DNA of 64,000 nt from Rhynchopus sp. YZ270_cl-10 (GCA_964035575.1 OZ037851.1:1488001-1552000); one strand, 5' to 3'; positions 49,346 through 58,848 are shown, counted from the stretch's first letter. Notes: generated from the sequence alone by a model not told the origin. A program made the numbers and translations.

Positions 49346-50166
49346 ATGTCCGACCTGCCGCAAGCACACATCGACAGCCATTGGAATGACATTGTCATTA
49401 AAGGGGTATGTGCCTGTGGCTTATTTGCAATGTGGTGAATGCCCGGCATGTGAGGCTCAGGCCGTGTCAACTTTTGCATTCTTCTTTGGAGCGACAAAAC
49501 CCCCACCACCATCACCACCATCACACCACTGCAGATCCGCTACATGGAGGAGAAGCACTCGCCTGTCATGTTCCTTGAGGCTGCAGAGATCATGCTGAAG
49601 TTGGTGGGGAATGTGTTGGCCTCCCCTCAGGAGAAGAAGTACCGGTCCGTATGTGCGCAGCACCCACTACCCACTACCCACACTACCCACACTACCTACA
49701 GATCCGCCTGCGCAACGAAAAGATCCGCACAAAGATGCTGAAGGTCGACGGCGCACGCGACGCACTGCTCGGGATGGGGTGGGTGAGCCGTGTGGAGCAG
49801 ATGGAGGAGAAGCTTGTCTGGGACAAGGACGAGGCTGACTTCCCACGCCTTGAGCTGGGCGTGCACGAGCTGAAGACACGAGTCGCGTCTATTAAGGCTA
49901 AGGCCTCTGACGACCCGAAGGAGAAGGAGGCTCGTGAACGTGCCACGGTCATGACCATGATCAAAACCGACAAGGAAGACCGTCACGCCAGGGCACTGGC
50001 CGCCAAGGAAGCGGAAGGGCACAGAGTAGGAGAAGACGGGACGAGCGAGAACACCTTCCAGCACAGAAGGATACGAGATGTACCTGCATTGGGAAACACT
50101 GACTCATCTGACCCTACCACCACCAGCCCCGCCAATCCCACCGACAACACGACCGGGCAGCAGTAG
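49346..50166 (+). CDS. PUB-domain protein, likely p97/VCP co-factor (3 exons)
   Basis: Exons 49346-49405, 49535-49648 and 49702-50166 join in frame to 212 aa. Both introns start GTATGT (129 and 53 nt); acceptors are CTGCAG and CTACAG. Residues about 30-95 (EAAEIMLKLVGNVLASPQ, EKKYRSIRLRNEKIRTKMLK, DGARDALLGMGW) match the PUB/PUG fold of peptide:N-glycanase and UBXN6, which binds the tail of the p97/VCP ATPase. The rest is a charged helix and a Thr/Pro-rich tail, with no UBX or transglutaminase domain. The short exons were needed to rebuild the domain, since each alone is too small to notice. It sits directly after NOSIP, another ubiquitin-pathway gene. Confidence 0.85.
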
Positions 50167-51107
50167 TTCCTTTAAGCTGGCTCATTACGCAGGCTTAGAC
50201 CATCTTGCATTTTTTGCCAGGTCTTTCCTGACGATGCTAAAATGAAAAAGGACACTACGGAGGGGAGAGCGATGCTTGGTGGCAGGGGGAGAGATGCACC
50301 TTTCCCTGAAGCGCAACCAACAACTAACCAACTCTAGCTCTTTCATCTCGGAAAAAGTTTTCAAATAATGCGTGATCTGGTGTTTTTTGTTCCACGTGTC
50401 TTTGGGCCAAGAGCACATCTGTGTCTCCACGTGATCACCACGTGATCAACTTTACTGCGACGGAGCACCTAGACCATGCAGGGTCACTTCCAACGTCTCT
50501 ATCCCTATCTGATGCGTCTTCTCGTCTCGTTTATTTAATGAGATCCCATCCCCTAATTATTTCTCTAACAAAACAAAACAAAAACAGAAATAAAAAGGGT
50601 CACACTTAGGTTCTCACCCTTCTTCCAACACCTAAGGGAGCCTGCCTCCCCCTAGCCTTTGGACAAGGACACCCACACCTTACCTCATCTGACAAGGTAT
50701 TTCCCCCATCTTTTTCCTTTTCAATGTTAGCCGGAAGTTCTATGAAAGCTTTTCGGCAAAAAAAAAAAAATGTGTTTCTTTTTGTGGGTGTTTTGAGAAT
50801 AAGCAGAAAAAACCCCCCCACCCTCTTTCTCTCAGTTTTAGTTTTTACGCACGCTATTTTGTGAGCGGAAAGTGTCGTCCGCAACACCACCACCTAACAG
50901 GTGAGAGATAGTGTGTGGAAGCGTCATCCCATCAAACAACTACAAGAAGGGGGTGTGAGGACGACAACTTGCCACTTTCGGAGAACACATTTTGACTCAA
51001 ATATCCCCCTCTTTGACATCACATTCCTACACAGCGGGGGGGGGAATAACCACAACTGCAACACCACAAAATATAAACTGGCGTTCTTCACCCGCAGTGC
51101 GCACACC
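50167..51107. other. Intergenic, no gene seen
   Basis: No gene is seen. GGCTCATTACGCAGGCTTAG, then ACCATCTTGC (50178-50209) is a weak stem-loop motif relative. CACCCGCAG ends 10 nt before the next ATG; the frame is open upstream of it. Confidence 0.45.
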
Positions 51108-53318
51108 ATGGCGAGAGGTGTGCAGACCTGGAGTGCTGCAGAGGTTACTGCAAATTTGGCAGCACAGGAGTGGGCTGACGCGCTTTTGGTGACACAGTTT
51201 CAGGAACATGAGATCGATGGGGCATCGCTGCTGGAACTGACGAAGCGGGACCTCCGGGAGGACTTCGGGGTGCGGGAGCTGGGGAAGATCAAAAAGATAT
51301 TGAGCGGCATTGCGAAGCTCTGCCGCAACAATATACCGTCCTCTGCGCCAACCCGCAGACACCGCAAGAGCGACACCGACATTGTCAACACCACAAAGAA
51401 ATCTTCCCAAAAAAGCAGCACCCGCCCCCGAGCACGCAGCAAACCGCACAACCACATTGAACCCCCATCCGCACCACCCACCCCTGACCTCGAAAACTTC
51501 GACGTCCCCATCTCTGCCGAAGACCTGAAGGGCACTACAGCAACCTACCCACCAAGCGACGAGGAGTTGCGGGCGGCACCGATCTACCCACAACCTCCTC
51601 GTCCAGCTCCACCTTCCCCCACTGCCCTGGCAGCAGCACCACCTGCCCGCATCGCAACAAGCTACGACGTCATTGAGATCGGTGAAGAGGACACAATCGA
51701 ACTCTCCGACCTAATGCCAGAGAACGCTCGAGGTGGTGACATCGACCCTGACACAGTACCCGCCCGCCCAGTCACCGCCATCGGACACCGCCCTATTCAC
51801 GGCGTAGATGAAGACCACCGCCACGTCTGGGCCGACGACCCTGCAGTGCACATCCGCCACGCATCGGATCTGCTGCACGACTCTTCTGCCTGCCCACACC
51901 AAGAAATCATATCCCCAGAAGACCTTAGGCAACTGAAGGAACCCCCACAGAAGAATATGGAAGAGGCAGTCACAAAGGGGCGACGCAGCCCCATACCACG
52001 CCCGCCTGCATGCATGGGGGTGCCACTGCCGTCGGGGATGCGTACCCCTGGGTGGGTGCAAGACGTATTCACCCCCGCAGAGAGCAAACGGGCGGCGGAC
52101 ACAACGCACCACGCCCCACTCCACCTGCTTGGGTCGCCTGCAGCAGATCAGTCCAGAAACGCAGCCTTTGTGATAGACCTGAACGCACCCCCCCATGACA
52201 ATGGTATTCTCGAGCAAGAACGGCGGTACAGTGAGCTGCAACAACTCTTCACCGTTTGGGTGACCGGGGAGTCTGCTGACGGCTCCGATGTACAGAGGTT
52301 CATCGAATTCAAAAATTTGTCCGGAGTTTTGCAGAGGTTCTGCGGATGGAAGGAGGAGGAGGCTGCGACGAATGGACATATGATTCTAAATGAGATTGAC
52401 GACAACAACGATGGGCGCTTGGATTGGCATGAGTTCTTTGTGTTTATGAGTCGTATTTCACGGGGCATGCCTCCTACGGCATTTGACGGCATGGTAGGCA
52501 CATTCACCTCATGCATCTTAGGCGAACAACGCGAACGCGAAGATGCACGCAGGAAGACACTTCTGTGCGGTGTCTGGGCAGAGCTCGGCTCCTCCATTGT
52601 CGAAGTACGTCGTGTCCGCGAGCTGGCTCAAGGTGTGAGCGATGAGGAAGACTCAGCAGCCTTCTGCCGTCACGTTGCATCTGCGCTGAGTGGAGAGGAT
52701 GGCGAGGAGGGTGGCACGCTGACTGCGGATGAGTTTGAGCATGTCTTCTTGCGTGCTGCAGAGGGGATGTCTTCGTCTGACTTTGATTTGCTTGTATTTC
52801 GCTTGAAGAGTGCAGCGGTGGTGACGTCAAAAACAGATCTAGGGTGTCCACAGCTGAGCTCTGAGGAGCTTGAAGGGATTGTAGCGTTGTCGCCGTCTTC
52901 GTCGCCGTTGGTTATAGTGGGGAGTGCGGTGGACCCGAGCCGGCCTCTGGCAGAGTGTGCGGCGTCATGTGGCGTGACGTTGCGGATCTTCCTGATATCA
53001 TCAGACGCCACCTCAAAAGCCGCTCTCTCCGTAACAAAGAACTCCGGATTCGCCCGCGGTGAATGGGTCTGCGTCTCTGTCGACCCAAAGTACAAAGACT
53101 CCGACGCGTTCCTCCGGTCCCTCGGTGTGCTCCTACAAACAGGCTCCCCCTGGTCCATCCACAGAAAGTTCCGACTCTGGATCCACGTCTGCGGCAACGT
53201 CCAGCTCCCCTCCGTCCTCTCCGTGCGCTCTGTTGTTATCGACGTCGAAAAAAACGATTTAAAATCCCTCAAACAATCCCTCGAGTTGCAAGCAAACAGA
53301 ACATCAGGGCTGTTATGA
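51108..53318 (+). CDS. SAM / EF-hand / dynein heavy chain D6-like fusion protein
   Basis: A 736-aa single-exon protein; the ATG at 51108 starts the first domain and lies 10 nt after CCCGCAG. Residues 7-70 are a SAM domain (TWSAAEVTANLAAQEWADAL ... LTKRDLREDFGVRELGKIKK). A Pro-rich disordered stretch follows (about 80-370). Residues about 385-455 are an EF-hand pair; the second loop, DDNNDGRLDWHE (430-441), has every Ca2+ ligand. Residues about 595-730 match the dynein heavy chain AAA6/D6 region in order: SSPLVIVGSAVDPSRPL, GEWVCVSVDP, HRKFRLWI, LPSVLSVRSVVIDV, LKSLKQSLE. In dynein these are the SPxxDP, WVxLxNxH, HPxFRLWL and FPxxxLQxxxKxxxEPPKGL blocks. The Walker-type motor modules are absent, so no motor activity is expected. 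A structural or regulatory flagellar role is inferred. Confidence 0.85.
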   Translation: MARGVQTWSAAEVTANLAAQEWADALLVTQFQEHEIDGASLLELTKRDLREDFGVRELGKIKKILSGIAKLCRNNIPSSAPTRRHRKSDTDIVNTTKKSSQKSSTRPRARSKPHNHIEPPSAPPTPDLENFDVPISAEDLKGTTATYPPSDEELRAAPIYPQPPRPAPPSPTALAAAPPARIATSYDVIEIGEEDTIELSDLMPENARGGDIDPDTVPARPVTAIGHRPIHGVDEDHRHVWADDPAVHIRHASDLLHDSSACPHQEIISPEDLRQLKEPPQKNMEEAVTKGRRSPIPRPPACMGVPLPSGMRTPGWVQDVFTPAESKRAADTTHHAPLHLLGSPAADQSRNAAFVIDLNAPPHDNGILEQERRYSELQQLFTVWVTGESADGSDVQRFIEFKNLSGVLQRFCGWKEEEAATNGHMILNEIDDNNDGRLDWHEFFVFMSRISRGMPPTAFDGMVGTFTSCILGEQREREDARRKTLLCGVWAELGSSIVEVRRVRELAQGVSDEEDSAAFCRHVASALSGEDGEEGGTLTADEFEHVFLRAAEGMSSSDFDLLVFRLKSAAVVTSKTDLGCPQLSSEELEGIVALSPSSSPLVIVGSAVDPSRPLAECAASCGVTLRIFLISSDATSKAALSVTKNSGFARGEWVCVSVDPKYKDSDAFLRSLGVLLQTGSPWSIHRKFRLWIHVCGNVQLPSVLSVRSVVIDVEKNDLKSLKQSLELQANRTSGLL

Positions 53319-54027
53319 GGTAAAAATTTTTAAGCCGAGCTGGTGTGGTAGAGATCTGGTATATCTCTGCAAAAAAAACGAAAATTTTGCTCTCCCCTCC
53401 CTTCGTTCTCCCTCACCCCCCTTAGTCATTTACACGGCAGGTGGTTTGGTTTGTATTCTAACTTTTTGCTTTGTAGTGCCTTTCCAGTGAGGCACTGCAA
53501 AGATAGTGACACTTTGTTTTTATAAGATATGTGTATGGCAGCGAGGCCTTTAAGATAAGGTTCAAGTTTTTCGTTTTCGGTTTTATTTTTTCTCTGTCTC
53601 GCGGTCGGTCACCTTCTTTTCTTAAAAAAGGGCAGACATTGTGTACGGAATGTTATTGCGAAAGTCAGCTAAGTATCATTGACTTTGTTTTTGGATAACA
53701 TTATTCTGATATCTACAAAAGGGTTTCTCCTTCTGCTTTTTAAGAAAATGATCTTGTGAAGAAAAAATCGTAGCTGCTGTCCCATGATAGTGGTCTGAAA
53801 TCAAACAATTTTTTTTTTCTCTTTTGCATACATCGCAAAGTGTTTGTCACCCCCCAGAGAGATGATTTTTTTTGTAAAGTCGACTTCCATCCACTTTGTC
53901 AACCCCTAGTTCCTAACACAGATGCGCCCCTCCTCGCTTGAGCTCTTTTAATACCCCCATCGATTAGCCCTTCACCAAACATCCGCTTCCAGATATTACA
54001 CAGGACCAAAAAAAAAAAGCAAAAACA
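53319..54027. other. Intergenic, T-rich
   Basis: No gene is seen. TCAGCTAAGTATCATTGAC near 53666 is a weak motif relative. ACACAGGACC lies just upstream of the next gene. Confidence 0.45.
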
Positions 54028-54520
54028 ATGGCCGACAGAGATGAGAACAACGATGACGACGAGACCCAGCAGCTGAAGAAGAAGAAGGTTTGTTTTTTTT
54101 CCCCCAAAAAAATATATCTCCCCCCCACACGACAATGACAAAAAAAAATTCATTAGCCTTCGGGCGACTTTGTGTACAGAACCCGTCCTCGGGCAGGTGA
54201 TTGTCGAAACTACAAAAACATCACACCTTCAGGAACGCCCAGTTCGCAGAGTGCAGATCCGTGACACTGATATGTCCCCTGATATGCAGGAGGAAATCAT
54301 TGAGATCATTCACCAGGGCCTTGATGAGTACAAGCTCTCCAAGGATGTCGCGCGTTATATCAAACAGCAAATGGACGAGGCGGGTGGTGTGTGGCATGTG
54401 ATTGTCGGCTCACACTATGCGTGCAATGCGACACACGACGCGCAAACGTTGATCAACGTTTTGTTTGACACCACCGCCGTTCTTGCCTTCAGGAACGGGC
54501 CGCCGATGAAAACTGACTAG
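54028..54520 (+). CDS. LC8-type dynein light chain (2 exons)
   Basis: Exons 54028-54087 and 54233-54520 give 115 aa. The donor is GTTTGT and the chosen acceptor is CACACCTTCAG at 54232. A second in-frame acceptor (CTCGGGCAG at 54196) would add 12 residues; the first was preferred because it matches other acceptors and gives a normal LC8 start. After an acidic/Lys-rich leader (MADRDENNDDDETQQLKKKK) comes the LC8 fold: RVQIRDTDMSPDMQEEIIEI, LDEYKLSKDVARYIKQQMDE, VWHVIVGSHYACNATHD, TTAVLAFRNG. LC8 is a dimer that binds dynein intermediate chains and many other partners. The last beta strand is more divergent than in animal LC8. Confidence 0.9.
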
Positions 54521-55007
54521 CGTTTTTTTATTACAGTTTTGTTTTTCAGTGTCTGCGTCCCAGAGGCCGTTTGCACATATATTTCACTTTGCTTTCTGAA
54601 GCGCATTGGGTTCTTCTTGCCTCATTAGATGATGTGCACGAGAGGCACATTCATCTTCCATTTTGTTTTTGTCCCATACAACATATTACACATACAAAAA
54701 AAAAGTATTTTAAAAGTTCCCCCAAGGGGGCATGTGCTGCAAGCCCCCCTGAGTTGCAAAACTCATATGTTAGGTCTGACGGTTATGGCCGTCTGCGCGA
54801 TGTAGGCAGGCAGATGCCATACGTCTTTGCCAACGTATTCTTTTTTTTCCTTTCCCAGTCCCCCCCTCCTTCCTCTTCTCCTTCCTTTACCCACCACCTT
54901 AACAAAAAAAATTGAAAAGTGGATGTTTTTTCCCTCCCCTCTTCCCTCTTCCTCGCCTCCACTACAAACTCCCTACACAAAAAGGAACCACATCACCCAA
55001 CACCACT
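54521..55007. other. Intergenic with stem-loop motif and CT tract
   Basis: Holds the strong stem-loop at 54628-54660 and a CT-rich region (54840-54965). Confidence 0.55.
54628..54660 (+). ncRNA. Recurrent stem-loop motif (compensated stem)
   Basis: ATGTGC and GCACAT pair perfectly around ACGAGAG, with four further pairs GATG/CATC beyond one bulged T; the tail reads TTCATCTTCCATTTTG. The loop is that of 9621-9660, yet the stem differs at several positions with pairing kept. Confidence 0.55.
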
Positions 55008-56318
55008 ATGTCAGCTCCATGGGCGATGACCACGAAGCTCCCTGAGGACACCTCCGACAGGTCTGCCATCTGTTTTAGTTCTTTTTTGAAAGATTGATTG
55101 AGTGATCTAAGACCAGGATCATAGCTAACAAACACACTGCATCCGACACTCTTTGGGTTATTTTGGATACGAGAGGCACATTTCATCTTTCAAACTTTCT
55201 TTGGCGTAAACCACGAAATGGATGTAGGACCGAAGGGTTGGGTGTCCATCCCGCTACACCCGGCCATTGTACCAGGGTACACTGTTCACGAGAGGGCTGT
55301 TGTATTTCACGTCAACTTTCTTTTATCCAAGCCACATAGACACGAGAGGCTTGCCTTCATCTCACTATCGTTGTTTCCCTTTACCCCTCATCTCCTTCCT
55401 CCTCCTATCGCCCCACAACACAGACCCGCCAAGAAAAAGATTCGCTGCACGGCGGACGTTGAGGCATGGCAGAACAGCACCACATTCGCAAACTTGATAA
55501 CCTTCCTCACTGGACTCAACGACTCTGTCAAGGGCAAGAGCCTCACGCAGGGTCGTGCCGAGGCGTCCGGCGGGGCAGCCGTACAAGCACTCCTTGCGGT
55601 GCTGGCGGAGCTGCGGTCGTGGATTGCAGAAATACCGCTTGAGGACCTGCACTCCCAGCGATACGGAAACAAAGCGTTCCGCACCTGGCATACAAGGGTC
55701 GCTGAGAAAGCTGCGACGCATATGACATCTGTTTTGTCTGCCGGCGGCGCCTCCACTGAGAAGAGCGAGGAAATCGCAGTCTACTGGAAAGACGCCTTCG
55801 GCAACGACACCCGCATCGACTACGGCACCGGACACGAACTCAACTTTGCTGTCACGCTGTACTGCTTCACAAAGCTCGACTGTTTCCCTCAGAGCGATAT
55901 GTCTGCTTTGGTTACTACCGTCTTTGCAGAGTACATTGCGCTTATGCGTCAAATGCAGGGACACTACCTCATGGAGCCTGCAGGGAGCAAAGGGGTCTGG
56001 GGCCTGGACGACTACCACCACCTGCCGCTGTACTGGGGTGCGTCGCAGCTCATCGACAACCAGGAGGTGTCGCCTGCGACTGCAGAAAAGCTCTGCCACG
56101 AGAACGCCAAAGAGTACCTCTACCTCGACTGCATCTCGTGGATCCTCAAAAACAAGACCGGGCAGTTCCACGAAAACTCCCCTACCCTCTCTTCACTAAG
56201 CAGCCTGCAGTGGACCAAAATCAACAAAGGCATGATGAAGATGTACATCGGCGAAGTCCTCGGGCAATGGCCAGTAGTCCAGCACCTCTGCTTTGGCACG
56301 CTTTTCCCTTACGAATGA
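55008..56318 (+). CDS. PTPA, PP2A phosphatase activator (2 exons)
   Basis: Exons 55008-55060 and 55424-56318 join in frame (phase 2) to 315 aa, close to the usual core length. The family blocks are clear: FLTGLNDSVKGKSL, YGNKAFRTWH, IDYGTGHELNF (about 210-220), GVWGLDDYHHLPLYWGASQL (about 265-284) and VLGQWPVVQHLCFG near the end. PTPA is a peptidyl-prolyl isomerase-like factor that uses ATP to load and activate protein phosphatase 2A. The first exon is only 53 nt (MSAPWAMTTKLPEDTSD) and its donor, GTCTGC, is unusual. The 363-nt intron, the longest in the window, holds three copies of the intergenic motifs (55167-55199, 55275-55320, 55326-55365). The exon 1 assignment is therefore less certain than the rest. 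Confidence 0.9.
55275..55365 (+). repeat. Two intergenic-type motifs inside the PTPA intron
   Basis: 55275-55320: GGTACACTGTTCACGAGAGG, then TTGTATTTCACGTCAACTTTC. 55326-55365: CCAAGC pairs with GCTTGC across a loop ending CACGAGAG, then CTTCATCTCAC. A third, weaker copy (GATACGAGAGGCAC, TTTCATCTTTCAAACTTTC) lies at 55167-55199. Confidence 0.55.
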
Positions 56319-56785
56319 GAGCAGTACAAATACATTGTGGGAAATGATCCAAACACCCGAGACTTTTTGTTTTATTCCCCTATTGTACTATGACGTGGGT
56401 AGCGTACCAAACAAAAAGACGAAGGGTTTTTATTATTTCCCCAAAACGGTTCCACTGTTTCACCCATTATCCCCAATATTACCCAATATTTATGAATAGC
56501 AGAAAACCCCCCCAACGCTTGCCACCACTAACTTTCCCCCATTTCCCCAAAGACCCCCTTTTTGTGGGAATGTAGATAAAACGTGGAGAGAGGGACATGT
56601 TCGGGACAGCCCTACAACCCCCTTCTGTTTCTACTGACAGATGGGGTGCGCAAGAGAAGAAAAAAAAAATGACTATAACACAAAAGCGATATGTCAAGTA
56701 TCTACAATAAAAACGCCCCTCCCCGCTTTTTTTGGTCCTCAAAAGATAACCCCCTCCCCTTCTCAGCTGTGTCCCCCCTCCCCCC

Positions 56786-56898
56786 ACAGCAGAGAATAAG
56801 CCGGGTCCCCGGTCCTGGTCCAGGTCAAGGTCCCTGTCCCGGGGTCCCAGTCCGGCTGAGAATAACCGGGTCCCCGAGTCTTATTCTCAGCTGTGTCC
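56786..56898. mobile_element. GC-rich inverted-repeat element, copy 2 (MITE-like)
   Basis: Left end CAGCAGAGAATAAGCCGGGT; the reverse complement of the right end reads CAGCTGAGAATAAGACTCGG. It has the same architecture as 1551-1790, including an internal CTGAGAATAACCGGGTCCC close to the right end. TCTCAGCTGTGTCCC occurs directly on both sides (56761-56775 and 56884-56898). Confidence 0.5.
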
Positions 56899-56931
56899 CT
56901 CCCCATCCCCCATCCCCCATCCCCCCTCCCC

Positions 56932-57641
56932 CAGTGTTGGCAGAGTACGTGTACGTTGTACTTTTTGTACTTTGTACTTTTGTACTTTTTGACGTACTTT
57001 TTGGCGCCCAAATCCGTACTTTATGACCCTATATTTTACCCTGGGAATTCGAAGCAAAATCCGTATTTCCCCTCTCTTCACCCCAATCACACTCAAAAAA
57101 GGTTTTTTGTTATTCAATGGTGTTCCGGAGAGGGCCCATATTGACATGTCCTTGACATGTCCCCGACAGTGGGGGGTGTCATTTTGTAATTTGCTTAAGA
57201 GTGGGTTTTGTTTTTGCCCGGGAAAATCACCCACTAAGGAAGGGGTAGTGCTCAAAACCGCCCGAAGTCTGGAAGTGGCCGTCTTCTGGGCTATGTAGGC
57301 ATCATAGGTGGTGCCTACTAGTGGTCTGAGCACACGGAGTTGCGACAACTCGGCCATAGTACCATAGTACCATAGTACCATAAGGTCGCCCAGAGCCCAC
57401 CACGCGCACATTCTTGAGAAGCCGTTTATAGCTCTGTGCACTGAGCATTTTCCGTACTGCCAACACTGCCCCCAAACCTTTTTTTTTGCCCCCACACTGG
57501 TACACCAGCTGCACAAACCCGGCCACAAACCCAGATGTACTTTTTGTGTATTTTTTGTACTTTTTACGTACTTTTTGTACTATTGTACTATTGTACTTTT
57601 TACGTACTTTTTGAAATTGGACACGTACTCTGCCAACACTG
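56932..57641. mobile_element. Non-autonomous hAT-type element (MITE)
   Basis: A 710-bp unit with 21-bp perfect terminal inverted repeats beginning CAGTGTTGGCAGAGTACG. It is flanked by CCCTCCCC on both sides (56924-56931 and 57642-57649), an exact 8-bp target duplication. The CAGTG end and 8-bp duplication are the marks of the hAT superfamily. Clusters of GTACTTTTT lie inside both ends, in direct orientation. No transposase is encoded. The intact ends suggest a recent insertion. The C-rich flank makes the duplication slightly less certain. Confidence 0.85.
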
Positions 57642-57677
57642 CCCTCCCCTCTCACTAACCTAACCTAAGACAGGCAA

Positions 57678-58763
57678 ATGGTGCGTCCGCTTTCAAAGCG
57701 GAGCTTCATTGATGTGGATGAGGAGGGTTCTTCCACCTCGGATGTCGAAGAGATAGTTTTCACACCTCCACGCAAAATGGTCAGGATGGACACGGTTGTG
57801 GACCATGCGACAACTCTCACCACCAAAACACCGAACACCGTTTTGGGGGTGACCACCACCACCACCGCCACCACCCCTACACACCACGAAACCAACGCTG
57901 TGGATGCAGTAGACCCTATTACCCTGAACGGAGCGCTGCCACCTATCTTTGTGATATCAAAGCAGCGATGCTGGAAGAGGAAAGGCACGTTAGAGATGCT
58001 CTGTACAGAAGGCATTGCAGCAACAGTAGTGGTTGAGCCATGTGAAAGGGAAGAGTACAATGCATGGCTGGAAGGGAGCAACATCGCTGTCCACGTCTTG
58101 CCTGCAGACAACAAAGGGGTAAGCTTTGCACGAAACGAAATCCTCCGTCTGCTTGCCTCCCGCATGCGTAACGTTGCCTCGGATCCGGGGTGGTTTTGGA
58201 TATTGGATGATGATGTCTCGGTGTTCAAGCATACAGACAAAGGGGTGACAAAGGTTATACCCGCACGCTCTGCACTGCAAAGACCGATGTCAACTGATGA
58301 GAAGCTCTGTCTCTATGCGCTGGAATACGGCACCTTCTCATATGGGTTGAAGAAGTACTGTGTAGGGAATGTGGCGCACAATGGCTACTGCAATGTGTGT
58401 GTGTGCATAGCGTTTGCAAGGGTGCCTTCATCGATACGCTACCGCTTTGCAGTGCGTGAGGATCTCGACTTTGCACTCCAACTGCTCCGTGCTGGCTACC
58501 ACACCATGCGTCTGCGGTGGGTTTCCTTCGATGCACCAAGCATGGGAAGCGCCAAAGGAGGCATGTACGACTACTATCAGTCGCAGGAAATGATAGACGA
58601 AACGAACCGCTTTCTCCGTGAATGGCCATATCTTACTAGAAGGAAGGAAACGAAAACGCGGAAGTTTGACGTCAAAGTGCTGTGGGCGGAACTACCCAAA
58701 TTGATGCACCTTCAGGTTATGAAACAAAGGGAGCAGGAGAAGAAGGCGATGTTGTGTTGCTGA
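57678..58763 (+). CDS. TAGT/GREB1-type glycosyltransferase (DNA-base-modification-associated family)
   Basis: 361 aa, starting 4 nt after AAGACAG and 36 nt after the hAT-type element. Residues 1-85 are Thr-rich and disordered. Residues about 88-310 match the TET-associated glycosyltransferase family in order: PPIFVISKQR, ATVVVEPCEREEY (115-127), LPADNKGVSFARNEILRLL (141-159), FWILDDDV with the metal-binding acidic triad (177-179), REDLDFALQLLRAGY (260-274) and SAKGG (291-295). Family members are found near TET/JBP dioxygenases and in phages, and are proposed to add sugars to hydroxymethylated DNA bases. No signal peptide or membrane anchor is seen, unlike the two Golgi transferases, so it is probably nuclear or cytosolic. 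No dioxygenase gene is in this window. The function is inferred from family resemblance. Confidence 0.75.
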   Translation: MVRPLSKRSFIDVDEEGSSTSDVEEIVFTPPRKMVRMDTVVDHATTLTTKTPNTVLGVTTTTTATTPTHHETNAVDAVDPITLNGALPPIFVISKQRCWKRKGTLEMLCTEGIAATVVVEPCEREEYNAWLEGSNIAVHVLPADNKGVSFARNEILRLLASRMRNVASDPGWFWILDDDVSVFKHTDKGVTKVIPARSALQRPMSTDEKLCLYALEYGTFSYGLKKYCVGNVAHNGYCNVCVCIAFARVPSSIRYRFAVREDLDFALQLLRAGYHTMRLRWVSFDAPSMGSAKGGMYDYYQSQEMIDETNRFLREWPYLTRRKETKTRKFDVKVLWAELPKLMHLQVMKQREQEKKAMLCC

Positions 58764-58848
58764 ACACAAAAAGACACAAAAATATTTTTCCTTCACCCTT
58801 TTCAATGACTTCAAACATTCAACACAATAACAGATGGAATAACACAAA

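Larger units (their letters stand above)
56319..57677. other. Intergenic, largely two mobile elements
   Basis: Apart from the elements at 56786-56898 and 56932-57641 nothing gene-like is seen. The minus-strand frame across 56887-57528 lies almost wholly inside the second element. Confidence 0.7.

Noticed and set aside
50901-51107. N-terminal extension of the SAM/D6 protein
   Set aside because: It has no ATG in the open frame before 51108, and the SAM domain begins right after that ATG.
56887-57528. 213-aa minus-strand frame
   Set aside because: It lies almost wholly within the hAT-type MITE and shows no transposase motif or protein-like composition.
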